A stretch of 64,000 nucleotides of DNA from VAZQ01 sp045811525 (GTDB lineage: Bacteria > Pseudomonadota > Alphaproteobacteria > Rhizobiales > Xanthobacteraceae). The notes under the pieces were generated by a model, which had not been told where the DNA came from, did no database searches, and saw only the letters and a list, made by a program, of their open reading frames with translations. Shown here piece by piece: positions 50,316-59,329 of the stretch. Both the position numbers and the translations under genes were made by a program. The stretch is from positions 118,390 through 182,389 of the forward strand of contig JBJMTV010000010.1 of the NCBI GenBank assembly GCA_045811525.1, read 5' to 3'. The first letter of the stretch is position 1, and every line of letters starts with the position of its first letter.

Positions 50316-50351
50316 TGCAATCAATGCAATCAATGCAATCAGTGCAATCAG
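50316..50351. repeat. 9-bp tandem repeat, 4 units
   Basis: Four direct units TGCAATCAA, TGCAATCAA, TGCAATCAG, TGCAATCAG lie in the 92-base gap between the ubiB stop and the coaBC start on the minus strand. They are in the transcribed leader if coaBC is read from the ubiE-ubiB transcript. No protein-binding motif recognised. Confidence 0.9.
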
Positions 50352-50360
50352 CAGTGGGTA

Positions 50361-51935
50361 TCAGAGCGAGCGTGTCAGCAGATAAATCAGCCAGACAAGC
50401 AGCGCAGCAACCACCCAGATGCCGAGGACCAGGGGGCGGTTGCTGCGCCCTTCGGCGCGGCCGATCTCGACGACAGTGGCGGGTGAGAGCACCAGTCCAT
50501 CGCGCGTGATGGCATCGAGCTGCTCGACCAGCACGGCGCCGCGCGCGAGAAGGTGCGGCACCCCTGCGAGCAACCGGCTCAGCTCCAGCGCGCCCTCGGC
50601 CGCATGCTCGATGCGTCCGACTGGACCGAGATTACGCTCCATCCACTCGCGCACCACCGGCTCAGCCACGGTCCACATATCGAGCTTGGGATCGAGCGAG
50701 CGGCCCACGCCTTCCACCACGACCATGGTTTTCTGCAACAGCAGCAGCTCGGGACGCGTGCGCATCTCGAACAGGGCGGTGACCTCGAACAGCAGCAGCA
50801 GCAGCTTGGCCATCGAGATTTCTTCGGCGGTGCGGTTGTGGATCGGCTCACCGATGGCGCGTATCGCCTGGGCAAAGCTCGCGACCGAGTGATGCGCAGG
50901 GACGTAGCCCGCCTCGAAATGCACTTCCGCCGTGCGGCGGTAGTTGCGCGTGATGAAGCCCAGCAGAATCTCGGCGAGGAAGCGTCGCTCCTTGGGCCCG
51001 AGCCGTCCCATGATGCCGAAGTCGACCGCGACCAGTTGGCCGGCATCGTCGACGAACAGATTGCCGGGGTGCATATCGGCATGAAAGAAGCCGTCGCGCA
51101 GGGCGTGCCGCAGGAAGCTCTGGATCACCGCACGTGCCAGCCGCTTGAGATCATGTCCTTTCGCTTGCAGCTGCGCCCGATCGGAAAGAGATGTGCCGTG
51201 GATCCATTCAAGCGTGAGAACGTCGCGCGCCGTGCGGTCCCAGTCGACGGCGGGCACGCGGAAATCCGGATCCTTCCTGGTGTTCTCCGCCATTTCTGCG
51301 AGCGCCGCGGCCTCCAGCCGGAGGTCCATTTCGACCACGACGCTGCGGCGCAGCGTGTCCACCACCTCGACGAGCCGCAGCCGGCGCGCTTCAATCGACC
51401 ATGCCTCCGCGCGTTGTGCAGCGAAGGTGAACGCGGCCAGGTCGACATTGAGCCGCTGCTCGACCCCAGGGCGGAGCACTTTGACAGCCACGGTCCCCCC
51501 AGGGCTCGGAAGCTCGGCCCGGTGCACCTGGGCGATCGATGCCGCGGCGACCGGGGCTCCGAAATGCGCAAACACCGCTTCGAGTGGCCGGCCCAGCGCG
51601 CTTGCGACGATCTGCTCGGCCGCTGCCTGCGAGAACGGCGGCATCCTGTCCTGCAGCGTCTCGAGATCGCGCGCGAGCGTCACCCCGACCACATCCGGCC
51701 GCGTGGCCAGAAACTGCCCAAGCTTGACGTAGCTTGGCCCGAGCCGGGTCAGAGCGGTGGAGAGGCGGTGGGGACCGACCCGGCCGGCCGGGCGCTCGAT
51801 CAGTCGCGCAATGCGGATGCCGAGGCGTGCTTGCGGCGCGAGCCGCCGGGTGTCGATGAGCGCGAGCACCCCCTCGTGCGCCAGTACGACACCGGCGCGC
51901 GCCAGGCGAGCGGCATGCGCCAGCGCTGCAATCAC
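50361..51935 (-). CDS. ubiB: UbiB-type ATPase/kinase for ubiquinone biosynthesis
   Basis: 524 residues. The atypical-kinase fold has RLGPSYVKLGQFLATRPD (the K-x-G-Q motif), AAASIAQVHRA (Ala-rich loop), VAVKVLRPGV (lysine), FFHADMHPGNLFV (catalytic loop) and VAVDFGIMGRLG (D-F-G). Two C-terminal hydrophobic segments (PLVLGIWVVAALLVWLIYLL) anchor it to the inner membrane. It supports extraction of coenzyme Q intermediates for the Ubi complex. ATGA overlap with ubiE. Confidence 0.95.
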   Translation of the reverse strand: MIAALAHAARLARAGVVLAHEGVLALIDTRRLAPQARLGIRIARLIERPAGRVGPHRLSTALTRLGPSYVKLGQFLATRPDVVGVTLARDLETLQDRMPPFSQAAAEQIVASALGRPLEAVFAHFGAPVAAASIAQVHRAELPSPGGTVAVKVLRPGVEQRLNVDLAAFTFAAQRAEAWSIEARRLRLVEVVDTLRRSVVVEMDLRLEAAALAEMAENTRKDPDFRVPAVDWDRTARDVLTLEWIHGTSLSDRAQLQAKGHDLKRLARAVIQSFLRHALRDGFFHADMHPGNLFVDDAGQLVAVDFGIMGRLGPKERRFLAEILLGFITRNYRRTAEVHFEAGYVPAHHSVASFAQAIRAIGEPIHNRTAEEISMAKLLLLLFEVTALFEMRTRPELLLLQKTMVVVEGVGRSLDPKLDMWTVAEPVVREWMERNLGPVGRIEHAAEGALELSRLLAGVPHLLARGAVLVEQLDAITRDGLVLSPATVVEIGRAEGRSNRPLVLGIWVVAALLVWLIYLLTRSL

Positions 51936-52684
51936 AAGCGCCAGCCTGAATGCAGGGCCACGATGCCGCCGCTCATGCGCTGGAATGAGGTGCGCGCAAA
52001 GCCTGCGTTGCGCATCATCGCCTCGAATGCCGAGGGCGAGGGGAAGCGGCGGATTGATTCGACAAGATAGCGATAGGCATCGGCATCGCCGACCACGGCG
52101 CGCCCAAGCGCGGGAATGACATTGAACGAATACAGGTCATAAAGCCCATCGAGCCCCGGCACGTCGACCTTGGAGAATTCCAGGCAAAGAAAGCGTCCGC
52201 CGAAACGCAGCACGCGGTAGGCTTCGGCGAGTGCCGCCTCGATGCGCGGGACATTGCGGATGCCAAAGGCAATGGTCACGGCATCGTAACTGCCGGTGGC
52301 AAAGGGCAGCGTCTCGGCGTTTGCCTGCACAAACTTGAGGGAGAGCCCGCTTTGCTCAGCGCGCTCGCGGCCGAGCTCCAGCATGTCGGCATTGATGTCG
52401 GCGACCGTGAGCGACGTGCCGTCGCCGGAGGCGCGAGCAATCCGCAAGGCGACGTCGGCGGTCCCGCCGGCGACGTCGAGAACGGCAAAGTCCCGGTCGC
52501 TCCTGGGTGGATCAAGCGCGGTGACCAGTGCCTCCTTCCAGGTGCGGTGCAGGCCAGCGGACATCAAATCGTTCATGAGATCGTAGCGGCCGGCGACGCT
52601 GCCAAACACGTCGTCGACCAGCGCCTGCTTGCCCTCGAGCGGCACTTGCCGATAGCCAAAATGCGTGTCCTGCGCGCGCGCCAC
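51932..52684 (-). CDS. ubiE: Ubiquinone/menaquinone C-methyltransferase
   Basis: 250 residues. VFGSVAGRYDLMNDLMSAGL is UbiE motif 1; FAVLDVAGGTADVALRIA binds SAM; TIAFGIRNVPRIEAAL and GRFLCLEFSKV are later family motifs. It methylates C-2 of the demethoxy-ubiquinone ring. It starts 79 bases from the divergent mutM gene and leads the ubiE-ubiB-coaBC-dut operon. Confidence 0.96.
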   Translation of the reverse strand: MARAQDTHFGYRQVPLEGKQALVDDVFGSVAGRYDLMNDLMSAGLHRTWKEALVTALDPPRSDRDFAVLDVAGGTADVALRIARASGDGTSLTVADINADMLELGRERAEQSGLSLKFVQANAETLPFATGSYDAVTIAFGIRNVPRIEAALAEAYRVLRFGGRFLCLEFSKVDVPGLDGLYDLYSFNVIPALGRAVVGDADAYRYLVESIRRFPSPSAFEAMMRNAGFARTSFQRMSGGIVALHSGWRL

Positions 52685-52763
52685 GGTCGACGATCCCTGT
52701 CGGGCAAGACCATAGCGCGCCGGTTGGTGGGACGCTAATCAGTCCCCCGGAGGACGCGAGCGC

Positions 52764-53645
52764 ATGCCCGAGCTGCCTGAAGTGGAGACTGTTCGACGCG
52801 GCCTCGAGCCCGCGATGCAAGGCGTGCGGCTCGTCAAGGTCGAAGCCCGGCGCGGAGATCTGCGCTGGCCCTTGCCGAAGGATTTCGTAGCGCGCCTCGA
52901 AGGCAAGACCGTTGTGGCGCTAGCGCGGCGCGCCAAGTATCTGCTTGTCGATTTGTCCTCGGGCGACGTGCTGCTCATGCATCTCGGCATGTCGGGATCG
53001 TTTCGCGTGCTACGCGGCGAGCACGCGAGCACGCCAGGCAAATATCTGCAGCCGCGGTCAAAATCGCTTGCTCACGATCATGTCGTGTTTCACCTGGCGA
53101 ACGGTGCCACGGTGACCTTCAATGACCCACGTCGCTTTGGCTCGATGAAGATTGTTCCGCGAGCGGAGCTCGAGGACGAGCCACTGCTGCGCGCACTCGG
53201 TCCGGAGCCTTTGGGCAATGAGTTTAGCGCCGCCACTCTCGCTGCTGCGTGCACCGGCAAGAAGGCGTCGCTGAAGGCCGCGCTCTCCGACCAGCGCATT
53301 GTCGCCGGGCTTGGCAACATTTATGTGTGCGAGGCGTTGCATCGTGCGCTGCTGTCGCCCAAGCGGCGCGCCTCGACTATCGCGAGCAGAGCTGGCGCAC
53401 CGAACGAGCGCGCACAGCGGCTCGTCGAGGCAATCAAAGCCGTGCTGCAGGATGCGATCCGGGCCGGCGGCTCATCGCTGCGCGACCACCGCCGCACCGA
53501 TGGTGAGCTCGGCGATTTCCAGCATAAATTTCGCGTCTATGACCGGGAGGGGAAGCCGTGTCCAACGCGCGGCTGTGACGGGCGCATAAAGCGCATCGTG
53601 CAGGGCGCCCGCTCCACCTTCTTTTGTCCGGTCTGTCAGCGATGA
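52764..53645 (+). CDS. mutM: Formamidopyrimidine-DNA glycosylase
   Basis: Removes 8-oxoguanine and FapyG from DNA. 293 residues with the processed N-terminus MPELPEVETVRRGL (Pro 2 nucleophile, Glu 3). KASLKAALSDQRIVAGLGNI is the conserved helix-two-turn-helix. The C-terminal zinc finger is C-x4-C ... C-x2-C (PCPTRGCDG, TFFCPVCQR), i.e. four residues between the first pair where E. coli has two; I believe this is usual in alphaproteobacteria. Divergent from ubiE. Confidence 0.96.
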   Translation: MPELPEVETVRRGLEPAMQGVRLVKVEARRGDLRWPLPKDFVARLEGKTVVALARRAKYLLVDLSSGDVLLMHLGMSGSFRVLRGEHASTPGKYLQPRSKSLAHDHVVFHLANGATVTFNDPRRFGSMKIVPRAELEDEPLLRALGPEPLGNEFSAATLAAACTGKKASLKAALSDQRIVAGLGNIYVCEALHRALLSPKRRASTIASRAGAPNERAQRLVEAIKAVLQDAIRAGGSSLRDHRRTDGELGDFQHKFRVYDREGKPCPTRGCDGRIKRIVQGARSTFFCPVCQR

Positions 53646-53781
53646 GATACGGCTCGTTGCAACCCAAGTGCCGACATCATGGCGCGGAATTCGGCGGCTG
53701 CGGCGAGGCGCCGCTGTCAGAGTGCTGCTCATCATGTCATAGAAATTGGCGGCCTAACGGCCGGGTGCCTGGAGCTTTATC

Positions 53782-54774
53782 ATGTGGCGAACGTCGAGAC
53801 TTTCTTCTGCGCTTTCTTGCTGGCTGATCGGGTTCTCGCTCGCGGCAAGCATTGCGCCATGCGCTGCGCAAACCTATCCCGAGCGTGTCGTTCGCATCGT
53901 CAATCCGTTTCCGCCGGGCGGTTCGGTGGACATTACCGCACGGCTGCTCGCACAGAAGCTCGGCGAGAACCTCGACGCACAGGTGATTGTCGAGAACCGT
54001 ACCGGCGCTGGCGGCAATACCGGGGCGGAATCGGTGGCCAAATCGGATCCGGACGGCCACACGCTCCTGTTCACGGCGCCCGGGCCGCTGGTGGTCAATC
54101 CAACGCTTTACACAAAGGGCCTGCCGTTCGACCCACAGAAGGACTTCACGCCGATAGCCATCTTCGCCTTCACCCCCATCGTGCTGATGGTCACTCCGGG
54201 TCTTCCTGCCAACAATGTCCAGGAGCTCATCGGTTACGCCCGGGCCAACCCGGGCAAGGTGCATTTCGGCTCCGCCGGCATCGGCTCGACGCCGCATTTG
54301 TCGGGCGAGCTGTTCAAAGCCATGACCAAGACGGAGCTCGTGCACGTGCCCTATCGTGGCACTGCGCCAGCGATGAACGATCTCATTGGCGGCCACATCG
54401 AGATGTTCTTCGACCTGTTGCCGGGGAGCTTGCCGCAGATCACGACCGGCAGGGTTCGTGCATTGGCGAATGCCGGGGCTAAGCGTCCGCCGGCCTTACC
54501 TGATCTGCCGACCGTTGCCGAGCAGGGGCTCGCCGGATTCGATTCCGCGTCCTGGGTGGCGCTCGCGGCGCCGGCACGCACGCCCTTGCCGGTGCTCGGC
54601 AAGCTGCGTGAGGAGGTCGGCAAGGTCATTGCGGCGCGGGATGTCGCCGCCCGCATCCATGAAATGGGCTCGGAGCCGGGCACCGTCGACGAGCAGCAGA
54701 TCCACGCTTTCCTCATTGCGGAGACGAAAAAATGGGCCGAGGTGATCCGCTTGTCCGGCGCCACAGCTGAGTGA
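53782..54774 (+). CDS. TctC/Bug family periplasmic solute-binding protein
   Basis: 330 residues with a signal peptide (about 1-32, cleaved near CAAQTYPER). YPERVVRIVNPFPPGGSVD, VENRTGAGGNTGAE, FGSAGIGSTPHLSGELF and LVHVPYRGTAPAMNDLIGGH are typical Bug/TctC motifs. These receptors bind carboxylates or aromatic acids for tripartite tricarboxylate transporters; the TctA/TctB membrane genes are not here. It stands 72 bases before the DUF849 gene in the same direction. Confidence 0.93.
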   Translation: MWRTSRLSSALSCWLIGFSLAASIAPCAAQTYPERVVRIVNPFPPGGSVDITARLLAQKLGENLDAQVIVENRTGAGGNTGAESVAKSDPDGHTLLFTAPGPLVVNPTLYTKGLPFDPQKDFTPIAIFAFTPIVLMVTPGLPANNVQELIGYARANPGKVHFGSAGIGSTPHLSGELFKAMTKTELVHVPYRGTAPAMNDLIGGHIEMFFDLLPGSLPQITTGRVRALANAGAKRPPALPDLPTVAEQGLAGFDSASWVALAAPARTPLPVLGKLREEVGKVIAARDVAARIHEMGSEPGTVDEQQIHAFLIAETKKWAEVIRLSGATAE

Positions 54775-54846
54775 TCCCCACGGTGGATGCTTTGGGCGCA
54801 TGCAGCCGCGGTGAGGTCGCTTTCGCGCGAATAAGGAGATCAAGCC

Positions 54847-55740
54847 ATGGGAAAGAAGCTCATCATTTTGGCAGCCGTGACCGGCGGCTCGCAGCAGGAC
54901 CGTGACGGCGCAAAGGTGCCGTGCACTCCGCAGGAAATCGCCGAGGAAGCTCTGCGCTGCTATCAGGCCGGCGCGTCGGTGGTGCACGTTCACGCGCGCG
55001 ACGAGAACAAGCAGCCCACCGGCAATATCGAGACTTTCAAAGAGATCATCATGCGCATTCGCGACAAATGCGACATCCTGATCCAAACCACAAACGGCAT
55101 CGGCTCCAAAAAGGATCCGCTCACGGGTAAGATCATTCGGCCCACCGAGGACGAGCGGCTCGGTGTCCTGCGCCTCGAGCCCAAGCAAGACTTGTTCTCG
55201 ATCGCCGGCGGCTCCTGGGATTTCTATCATCCAGGGGTGCCGGGCAAGAACGAGTTTTCATTTTCCAACACGACCGAGTTCCTGCGCAAATATGTGCCTG
55301 CCGCGCTCAAGCGCGGCGCGCTGGAATTTGAGATTACCGAGACGAGCGCGTTGAATAAGCTGCGCAGGCTCGCCGACGAGGGTGTGTTCGATGCCAAAAA
55401 GGATCGCTACTGGTTCGATCTCTGCCTTGGCTTTGGCGGCATGCCGGCCACGCCGCGCGCTCTGGTGCAAACGGTGGACGAAATGCAGCGCCTGTTTCCT
55501 GGCGCGCCCTGGGAGATTTGCGCTACTCACACCGATCAGTTTCCCCTTAGCACCATCGCTCTGCTGATGGATTGCGACATTGTGCGCGTCGGGTTCGAGG
55601 ATAATATTTATCTGCCGGATGGCTCGGTCGCTCGGCACAACGGCGACCTTTGCGAGGCGATCGCCAATATTGGCCGGACATTCGGCCGCGAGCCCGCGAG
55701 CGTGGCGGACGCACGGCAGGTGTTTGGACTCGGTAATTGA
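54847..55740 (+). CDS. DUF849 beta-keto acid cleavage enzyme (BKACE family)
   Basis: 297 residues; AAGGAG precedes ATG 54847. The barrel has CYQAGASVVHVHARDENKQP, where the H-V-H-A-R motif binds zinc, then QTTNGIGSKKDPLTG and EITETSALNKL. BKACE enzymes condense a beta-keto acid with acetyl-CoA to give acetoacetate and a new CoA ester; 3-keto-5-aminohexanoate cleavage (Kce) is the founding case. The substrate is not predictable. Placed after TctC, it probably acts on an imported keto acid. Confidence 0.9.
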   Translation: MGKKLIILAAVTGGSQQDRDGAKVPCTPQEIAEEALRCYQAGASVVHVHARDENKQPTGNIETFKEIIMRIRDKCDILIQTTNGIGSKKDPLTGKIIRPTEDERLGVLRLEPKQDLFSIAGGSWDFYHPGVPGKNEFSFSNTTEFLRKYVPAALKRGALEFEITETSALNKLRRLADEGVFDAKKDRYWFDLCLGFGGMPATPRALVQTVDEMQRLFPGAPWEICATHTDQFPLSTIALLMDCDIVRVGFEDNIYLPDGSVARHNGDLCEAIANIGRTFGREPASVADARQVFGLGN

Positions 55741-55756
55741 ACCGTCGTTGAGGCTT

Positions 55757-55879
55757 GTAGGGTGAGCAAAGGTGCGAAGCACCGTGCGCACAATGAGTTT
55801 CGGCCGGTGCGCACGGCGCGCTTGCTAATCATTGTGCTCCTCGCATTGATCATGCCTTGCGCGCCTTTGCGCACCCTAC
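55757..55879. repeat. MITE-like palindromic intergenic element, copy A (about 123 bp)
   Basis: Begins GTAGGGTGAGCAAAGG and ends with the near-inverse CCTTTGCGCACCCTAC, so it has terminal inverted repeats. Within the left end, GGTGC-GAA-GCACC forms a tight hairpin flanked by complementary G-C-A/T-G-C-rich arms. Copy B starts 22 bases later. No open frame or transposase. Possible role in transcript stability or as a non-autonomous element. Confidence 0.8.
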
Positions 55880-55901
55880 ACGCCTCGATCAGGGTTCGTT
55901 T

Positions 55902-56034
55902 GTAGGGTGCGCAAAGGTGCGAAGCACCGTGCGCACCGAGCCTCGCGCCGACGCCGTTGGTGCGCACGTCGTGCTTGCTAATAACTGTGCTCCTCGCAAT
56001 CATCATGGCCTGCGCGCTTTCGCGCAACCCGAGA
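55902..56034. repeat. MITE-like palindromic intergenic element, copy B (about 130 bp)
   Basis: Starts GTAGGGTGCGCAAAGG at 55902 and shares long internal blocks with copy A in the same order (GGTGCGAAGCACCGTGCGCA, GGTGCGCAC, TGCTAAT, TGTGCTCCTCGCA). Its right end (GCGCTTTCGCGCAACCC) is diverged from the inverted end of copy A. It lies directly before the ABC ATPase gene, whose start is 17 bases further on. Confidence 0.75.
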
Positions 56035-56050
56035 CGGAGCAGGGCAAATC

Positions 56051-56824
56051 GTGCTGAGCATTCGCCAACTCAGCAAAATTTATGGCGCCGACGACGGCAC
56101 CAGCCAGCCGGTGCTTGACGCCATTGATCTGGAGGTGCCCGACAATCAGTTCTGCTGCCTGCTGGGAGCGAGCGGTTGCGGCAAGACGACTCTCTTGCGC
56201 GTCGTCGCCGGGCTGACCGAGGCCAATACCGGTGAAGTCGCAATCGCAGGCAAGATCGTACACGGCCCCGGACAAGATCGCAGCATGGTGTTTCAAAACT
56301 ACGGGTTGCTGCCGTGGCGCACGGTCCTCGGCAATGTCGAGTTTGGACTCGAGATTCGCGGCGTCGGCGCCAAAGTGCGGCGCGAGATCTGCCGCGATCA
56401 CATCAAGCGAGTCGGTCTGGCGGGCTTTGAAAGCCACTATCCGCATCAGATTTCCGGAGGCATGCAGCAACGGGTGGCGTTGGCGCGGGCATTCTCCAAA
56501 ACGCCCAAAATTCTTCTCATGGATGAGCCGTTCGCGGCCGTGGACATGCAGACGCGCGAAATGCTGCAAGACGAGCTGCTGCGCATTTGGAGCTCCCTGC
56601 GCACAACGGTGCTGTTCGTGACCCACAGTATCGAGGAGGCCATTTATCTTGCCGATCGCGTGATTGTCATGGGCGCGCATCCCGGACACATTCGCGCCGA
56701 TGTCATGACGGCGTTGAGCCGCCCGCGCGTCGCTGCTGATGTGAAGGCCTCGCCGCGCTTCGCCGAGCTGCAGGCGATCTGTCGCGATGCGCTCCATGGC
56801 CGCGGCAAAGTCGCGGTAGCCTGA
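56051..56824 (+). CDS. ABC transporter ATP-binding protein (nitrate/sulfonate/taurine type)
   Basis: 257 residues from GTG 56051. CCLLGASGCGKTTLLR is Walker A, ISGGMQQRVALARAF the ABC signature, ILLMDEPFAAVD Walker B and FVTHSIEEA the switch histidine. The protein is most like SsuB/TauB. It overlaps the permease by one base (TGATG) and works with the permease and binding protein that follow. Confidence 0.93.
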   Translation: MLSIRQLSKIYGADDGTSQPVLDAIDLEVPDNQFCCLLGASGCGKTTLLRVVAGLTEANTGEVAIAGKIVHGPGQDRSMVFQNYGLLPWRTVLGNVEFGLEIRGVGAKVRREICRDHIKRVGLAGFESHYPHQISGGMQQRVALARAFSKTPKILLMDEPFAAVDMQTREMLQDELLRIWSSLRTTVLFVTHSIEEAIYLADRVIVMGAHPGHIRADVMTALSRPRVAADVKASPRFAELQAICRDALHGRGKVAVA

Positions 56825-57660
56825 TGAGCCTCAGCGCCGCCACGCAGCGTTCCACGGCATCGCCAGGCGCCCACGCGCGATCTTTTGTCGGCGAGATGCT
56901 GGCCGGCCGGCAGGGCGCGATTGTGCGATTGGGCTCGCTCGCGATCACGCTGTCGGTCTGGGAATGGTACGGCCGCGGTGTCGACCCGGTCTTCTTTTCC
57001 TATCCGACGGCGATCCTGGCGGCCATGCCGGACATGGTGCGCAGCGGCGAGCTGCAGGCAAATTTTCTGGCGAGCATCCAGTCCATGGCAATCGGCCTGT
57101 CGCTCGCGGTGGTGTTTGGCACGTTGCTAGGGTTGCTCATGGGCCGCTATCGGTTTTTCGACCAGCTGCTGGATGTGCAGATCAGCGCCTTGTATGCGAC
57201 ACCGAACGTGGCGCTCGTCCCGCTCATCATATTGTGGTTCGGGCTGGGGCTCACGGCGAAGGTGACAATCATATTTCTCGCCGGGTTCTTCCCCATCGTC
57301 ATAAACACCCACGCGGGCGTCAGGAACATCGGCCGCGGCTTGATAGAGGTGGCGTTGGCGGAAGCCGCCAATCAATTGCAGATTTTCACCAAGATCGTGG
57401 TACCGGCATCGCTGCCGTTCATCGCCACCGGCATCAGGCTGGCGATGGGCCGCGCCGTGGTGGCCATGGTGGTGGCGGAAATGTTTACCGCAGTGGTTGG
57501 GCTTGGCGGGGCCATCGTCAATTACGGCAACGCTTTTGCGACCGACAAGCTGTTCGTGATCATAATAGTGCTGGCGCTGCTCGGCGTGTCGCTGACTGAA
57601 TCCGTGCGCTGGGTCGAGCGCCGCATTGCCCCCTGGAAGGAAAGCGAGCGTGCGGATTGA
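56824..57660 (+). CDS. ABC transporter permease (SsuC/TauC type)
   Basis: 278 residues, about six transmembrane helices. The cytoplasmic EAA loop is recognisable in GLIEVALAEAANQLQIFTKI and VPASLPFIATGIRLAMGRAV. It follows the ATPase with overlapping start and stop and precedes the binding-protein gene by about 35 bases. Inner membrane. Substrate as for the binding protein, unknown. Confidence 0.92.
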   Translation: MSLSAATQRSTASPGAHARSFVGEMLAGRQGAIVRLGSLAITLSVWEWYGRGVDPVFFSYPTAILAAMPDMVRSGELQANFLASIQSMAIGLSLAVVFGTLLGLLMGRYRFFDQLLDVQISALYATPNVALVPLIILWFGLGLTAKVTIIFLAGFFPIVINTHAGVRNIGRGLIEVALAEAANQLQIFTKIVVPASLPFIATGIRLAMGRAVVAMVVAEMFTAVVGLGGAIVNYGNAFATDKLFVIIIVLALLGVSLTESVRWVERRIAPWKESERAD

Positions 57661-57694
57661 GCCTGCTGATCACCAGAGCCGCTGGAGCGAGCAA

Positions 57695-58684
57695 ATGAAG
57701 AAAACACGACTGAGCCGGCGCCGGCTGTTAACGGCTGGCATCGCCGGGGCGACGCTTGGGTTCGTGGCAAAATCGCCGGCGATCGCTCAGAGCATGGAAA
57801 AGCTTGTCATGCTCAACGGCACGGCACCGCCGGAGCCGGCCTCGCACTATTTCCAATATGCACTGCAGAACGGATTCTACAAAAATTACGGTATCGACCT
57901 CGAGCTGCGCGCGATTTCCGGTACCGCGAACGCTTTGCGCGCGACCGTGGCGGGCGAGGTCGATATCTGCTGGATCGATGCCTGGACCGGACTTCAGGCG
58001 CGCGACAAAGGCCTCAAGGTCAAAGTGCTGAGCGCGTTCTGCCCGAAGCTCGATTACTCGGTGATTGGCCTGAAGGAAATCAACGGCATGAAAGACCTTG
58101 CGAATCGCTCCGTGGCGATCGGCATCGTCGGCGGCTCGACCCAGTCCATTCCCCGCATCATGGCACGCAAGGCCGGCGCAGACGTCAGCGGCATCAAATG
58201 GCTGAGCGTCGGCAATAATGCGGCGCGTGCGCAATCGCTCATCGCCAAACGCGTCGAAGCCACCATGGTGACCTCAACTTACGTGCCGCGACTGAAAAGC
58301 TATGCTCATTTGCATCTGCTCGCGGATGCCGCGCAGGAATTGCCGGACATCATCTACACTTTTGAGGTGGTCACCGAGGCGAGCCTGACGAAGAAGCGCA
58401 AGGCATTCGAGGGTTTCGTGCAGGCGACGCGGGAAGGGGTGCGTTGGGCGCTGGCCAATCCAGACAAGGCGGCTGAGATCAGCGTCGCCACCCTGCCTGA
58501 TTTGCCGCATGATGAAACGAGCAACGCCATCAAGGATTACGCCAAGCGCAATTTCTGGGAGCCAACCGGTGTTCTGCCGCCAAAATCACTCGCCGCCACC
58601 GTCGACCTGATGAAGGAGAGCGGGCAACTCGCCGGTGCAATTGCCTATGACGATTTCGTCGCGACCGAGCTCACAAAAACCTGA
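57695..58684 (+). CDS. ABC transporter substrate-binding protein (NMT1/SsuA-like), Tat signal
   Basis: 329 residues from ATG 57695. A twin-arginine signal (LSRRRLLTAGIAG) leads to cleavage after SPAIAQ, so it is a periplasmic protein exported by Tat. The mature part has the NMT1/THI5-like fold: NGFYKNYGIDLELRAISG, EVDICWIDAWTGLQAR and SVAIGIVGGSTQSIPR. The family binds sulfonates, nitrate, pyrimidine precursors or aromatic acids. Third gene of the transporter operon. Confidence 0.9.
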   Translation: MKKTRLSRRRLLTAGIAGATLGFVAKSPAIAQSMEKLVMLNGTAPPEPASHYFQYALQNGFYKNYGIDLELRAISGTANALRATVAGEVDICWIDAWTGLQARDKGLKVKVLSAFCPKLDYSVIGLKEINGMKDLANRSVAIGIVGGSTQSIPRIMARKAGADVSGIKWLSVGNNAARAQSLIAKRVEATMVTSTYVPRLKSYAHLHLLADAAQELPDIIYTFEVVTEASLTKKRKAFEGFVQATREGVRWALANPDKAAEISVATLPDLPHDETSNAIKDYAKRNFWEPTGVLPPKSLAATVDLMKESGQLAGAIAYDDFVATELTKT

Positions 58685-58697
58685 CCGGAGGCAGCAC

Positions 58698-59303
58698 GTG
58701 GAATTCGCCGCCGCCGACCTCACGTCCGAAGCCGGCTACAAACTGCTGGTCGGCAGCGTGGTGCCACGTGCGATTGCGTGGGTCTGCACCTTGTCCGCCA
58801 GCGGCCATGCCAACCTGGCGCCGTTCAGCGCGTTTACCTTCCTGTCGCACGACCCGCCGATGGTCGGCATCGGCGTCGCGCGGCGAAAAAGCAACGATGC
58901 GCTGAAGGACACCGCGATAAACATCATGCGGGACAAAGAGTTCGTGGTGAACATCGCGGATGTTCCCCTCGCCGAGATGGTGCACCGCTCATCGTTCGAG
59001 TTTGCCGAAGAGGAAAGCGAGGTCAGCGCACTGGGCCTGCAGACCCTGCCCAGCCGTGATGTGCAGCCGCCGCGGCTCGCTGACGCGCCGATCGCTCTCG
59101 AGTGCCGCCTGCACCGCATCATTGAATTTGGCGAGCGGCGGCAGCAGCTGATCGCCGGCGAGGTCATCCGCTTTCAGGTGCGCGATGATCTCTGCCACGA
59201 CGGGAAGATCGATTCCTACGCGTTAAATCCATTGGCACGCTTGGGTGGGCCGCATTATGCGGCGCTCGGCCAGAAACTGACCTTTGGGCCAGGCCAACAA
59301 TAA
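58698..59303 (+). CDS. Flavin reductase-like domain protein
   Basis: 201 residues from GTG 58698 with GGAGG upstream. The FMN-binding split barrel reads LLVGSVVPRAIAWVCTLSA, NLAPFSAFTFLSHDPPMVGI and KDTAINIMRDKEFVVNIAD, as in the flavin-reductase/DIM6 group. Such proteins supply reduced flavin to monooxygenases or are flavoenzymes themselves. It lies 13 bases after the transporter gene, in the same operon. Confidence 0.9.
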   Translation: MEFAAADLTSEAGYKLLVGSVVPRAIAWVCTLSASGHANLAPFSAFTFLSHDPPMVGIGVARRKSNDALKDTAINIMRDKEFVVNIADVPLAEMVHRSSFEFAEEESEVSALGLQTLPSRDVQPPRLADAPIALECRLHRIIEFGERRQQLIAGEVIRFQVRDDLCHDGKIDSYALNPLARLGGPHYAALGQKLTFGPGQQ

Positions 59304-59329
59304 CGGCTCCCCCCGGCTCACCCCAGTCA

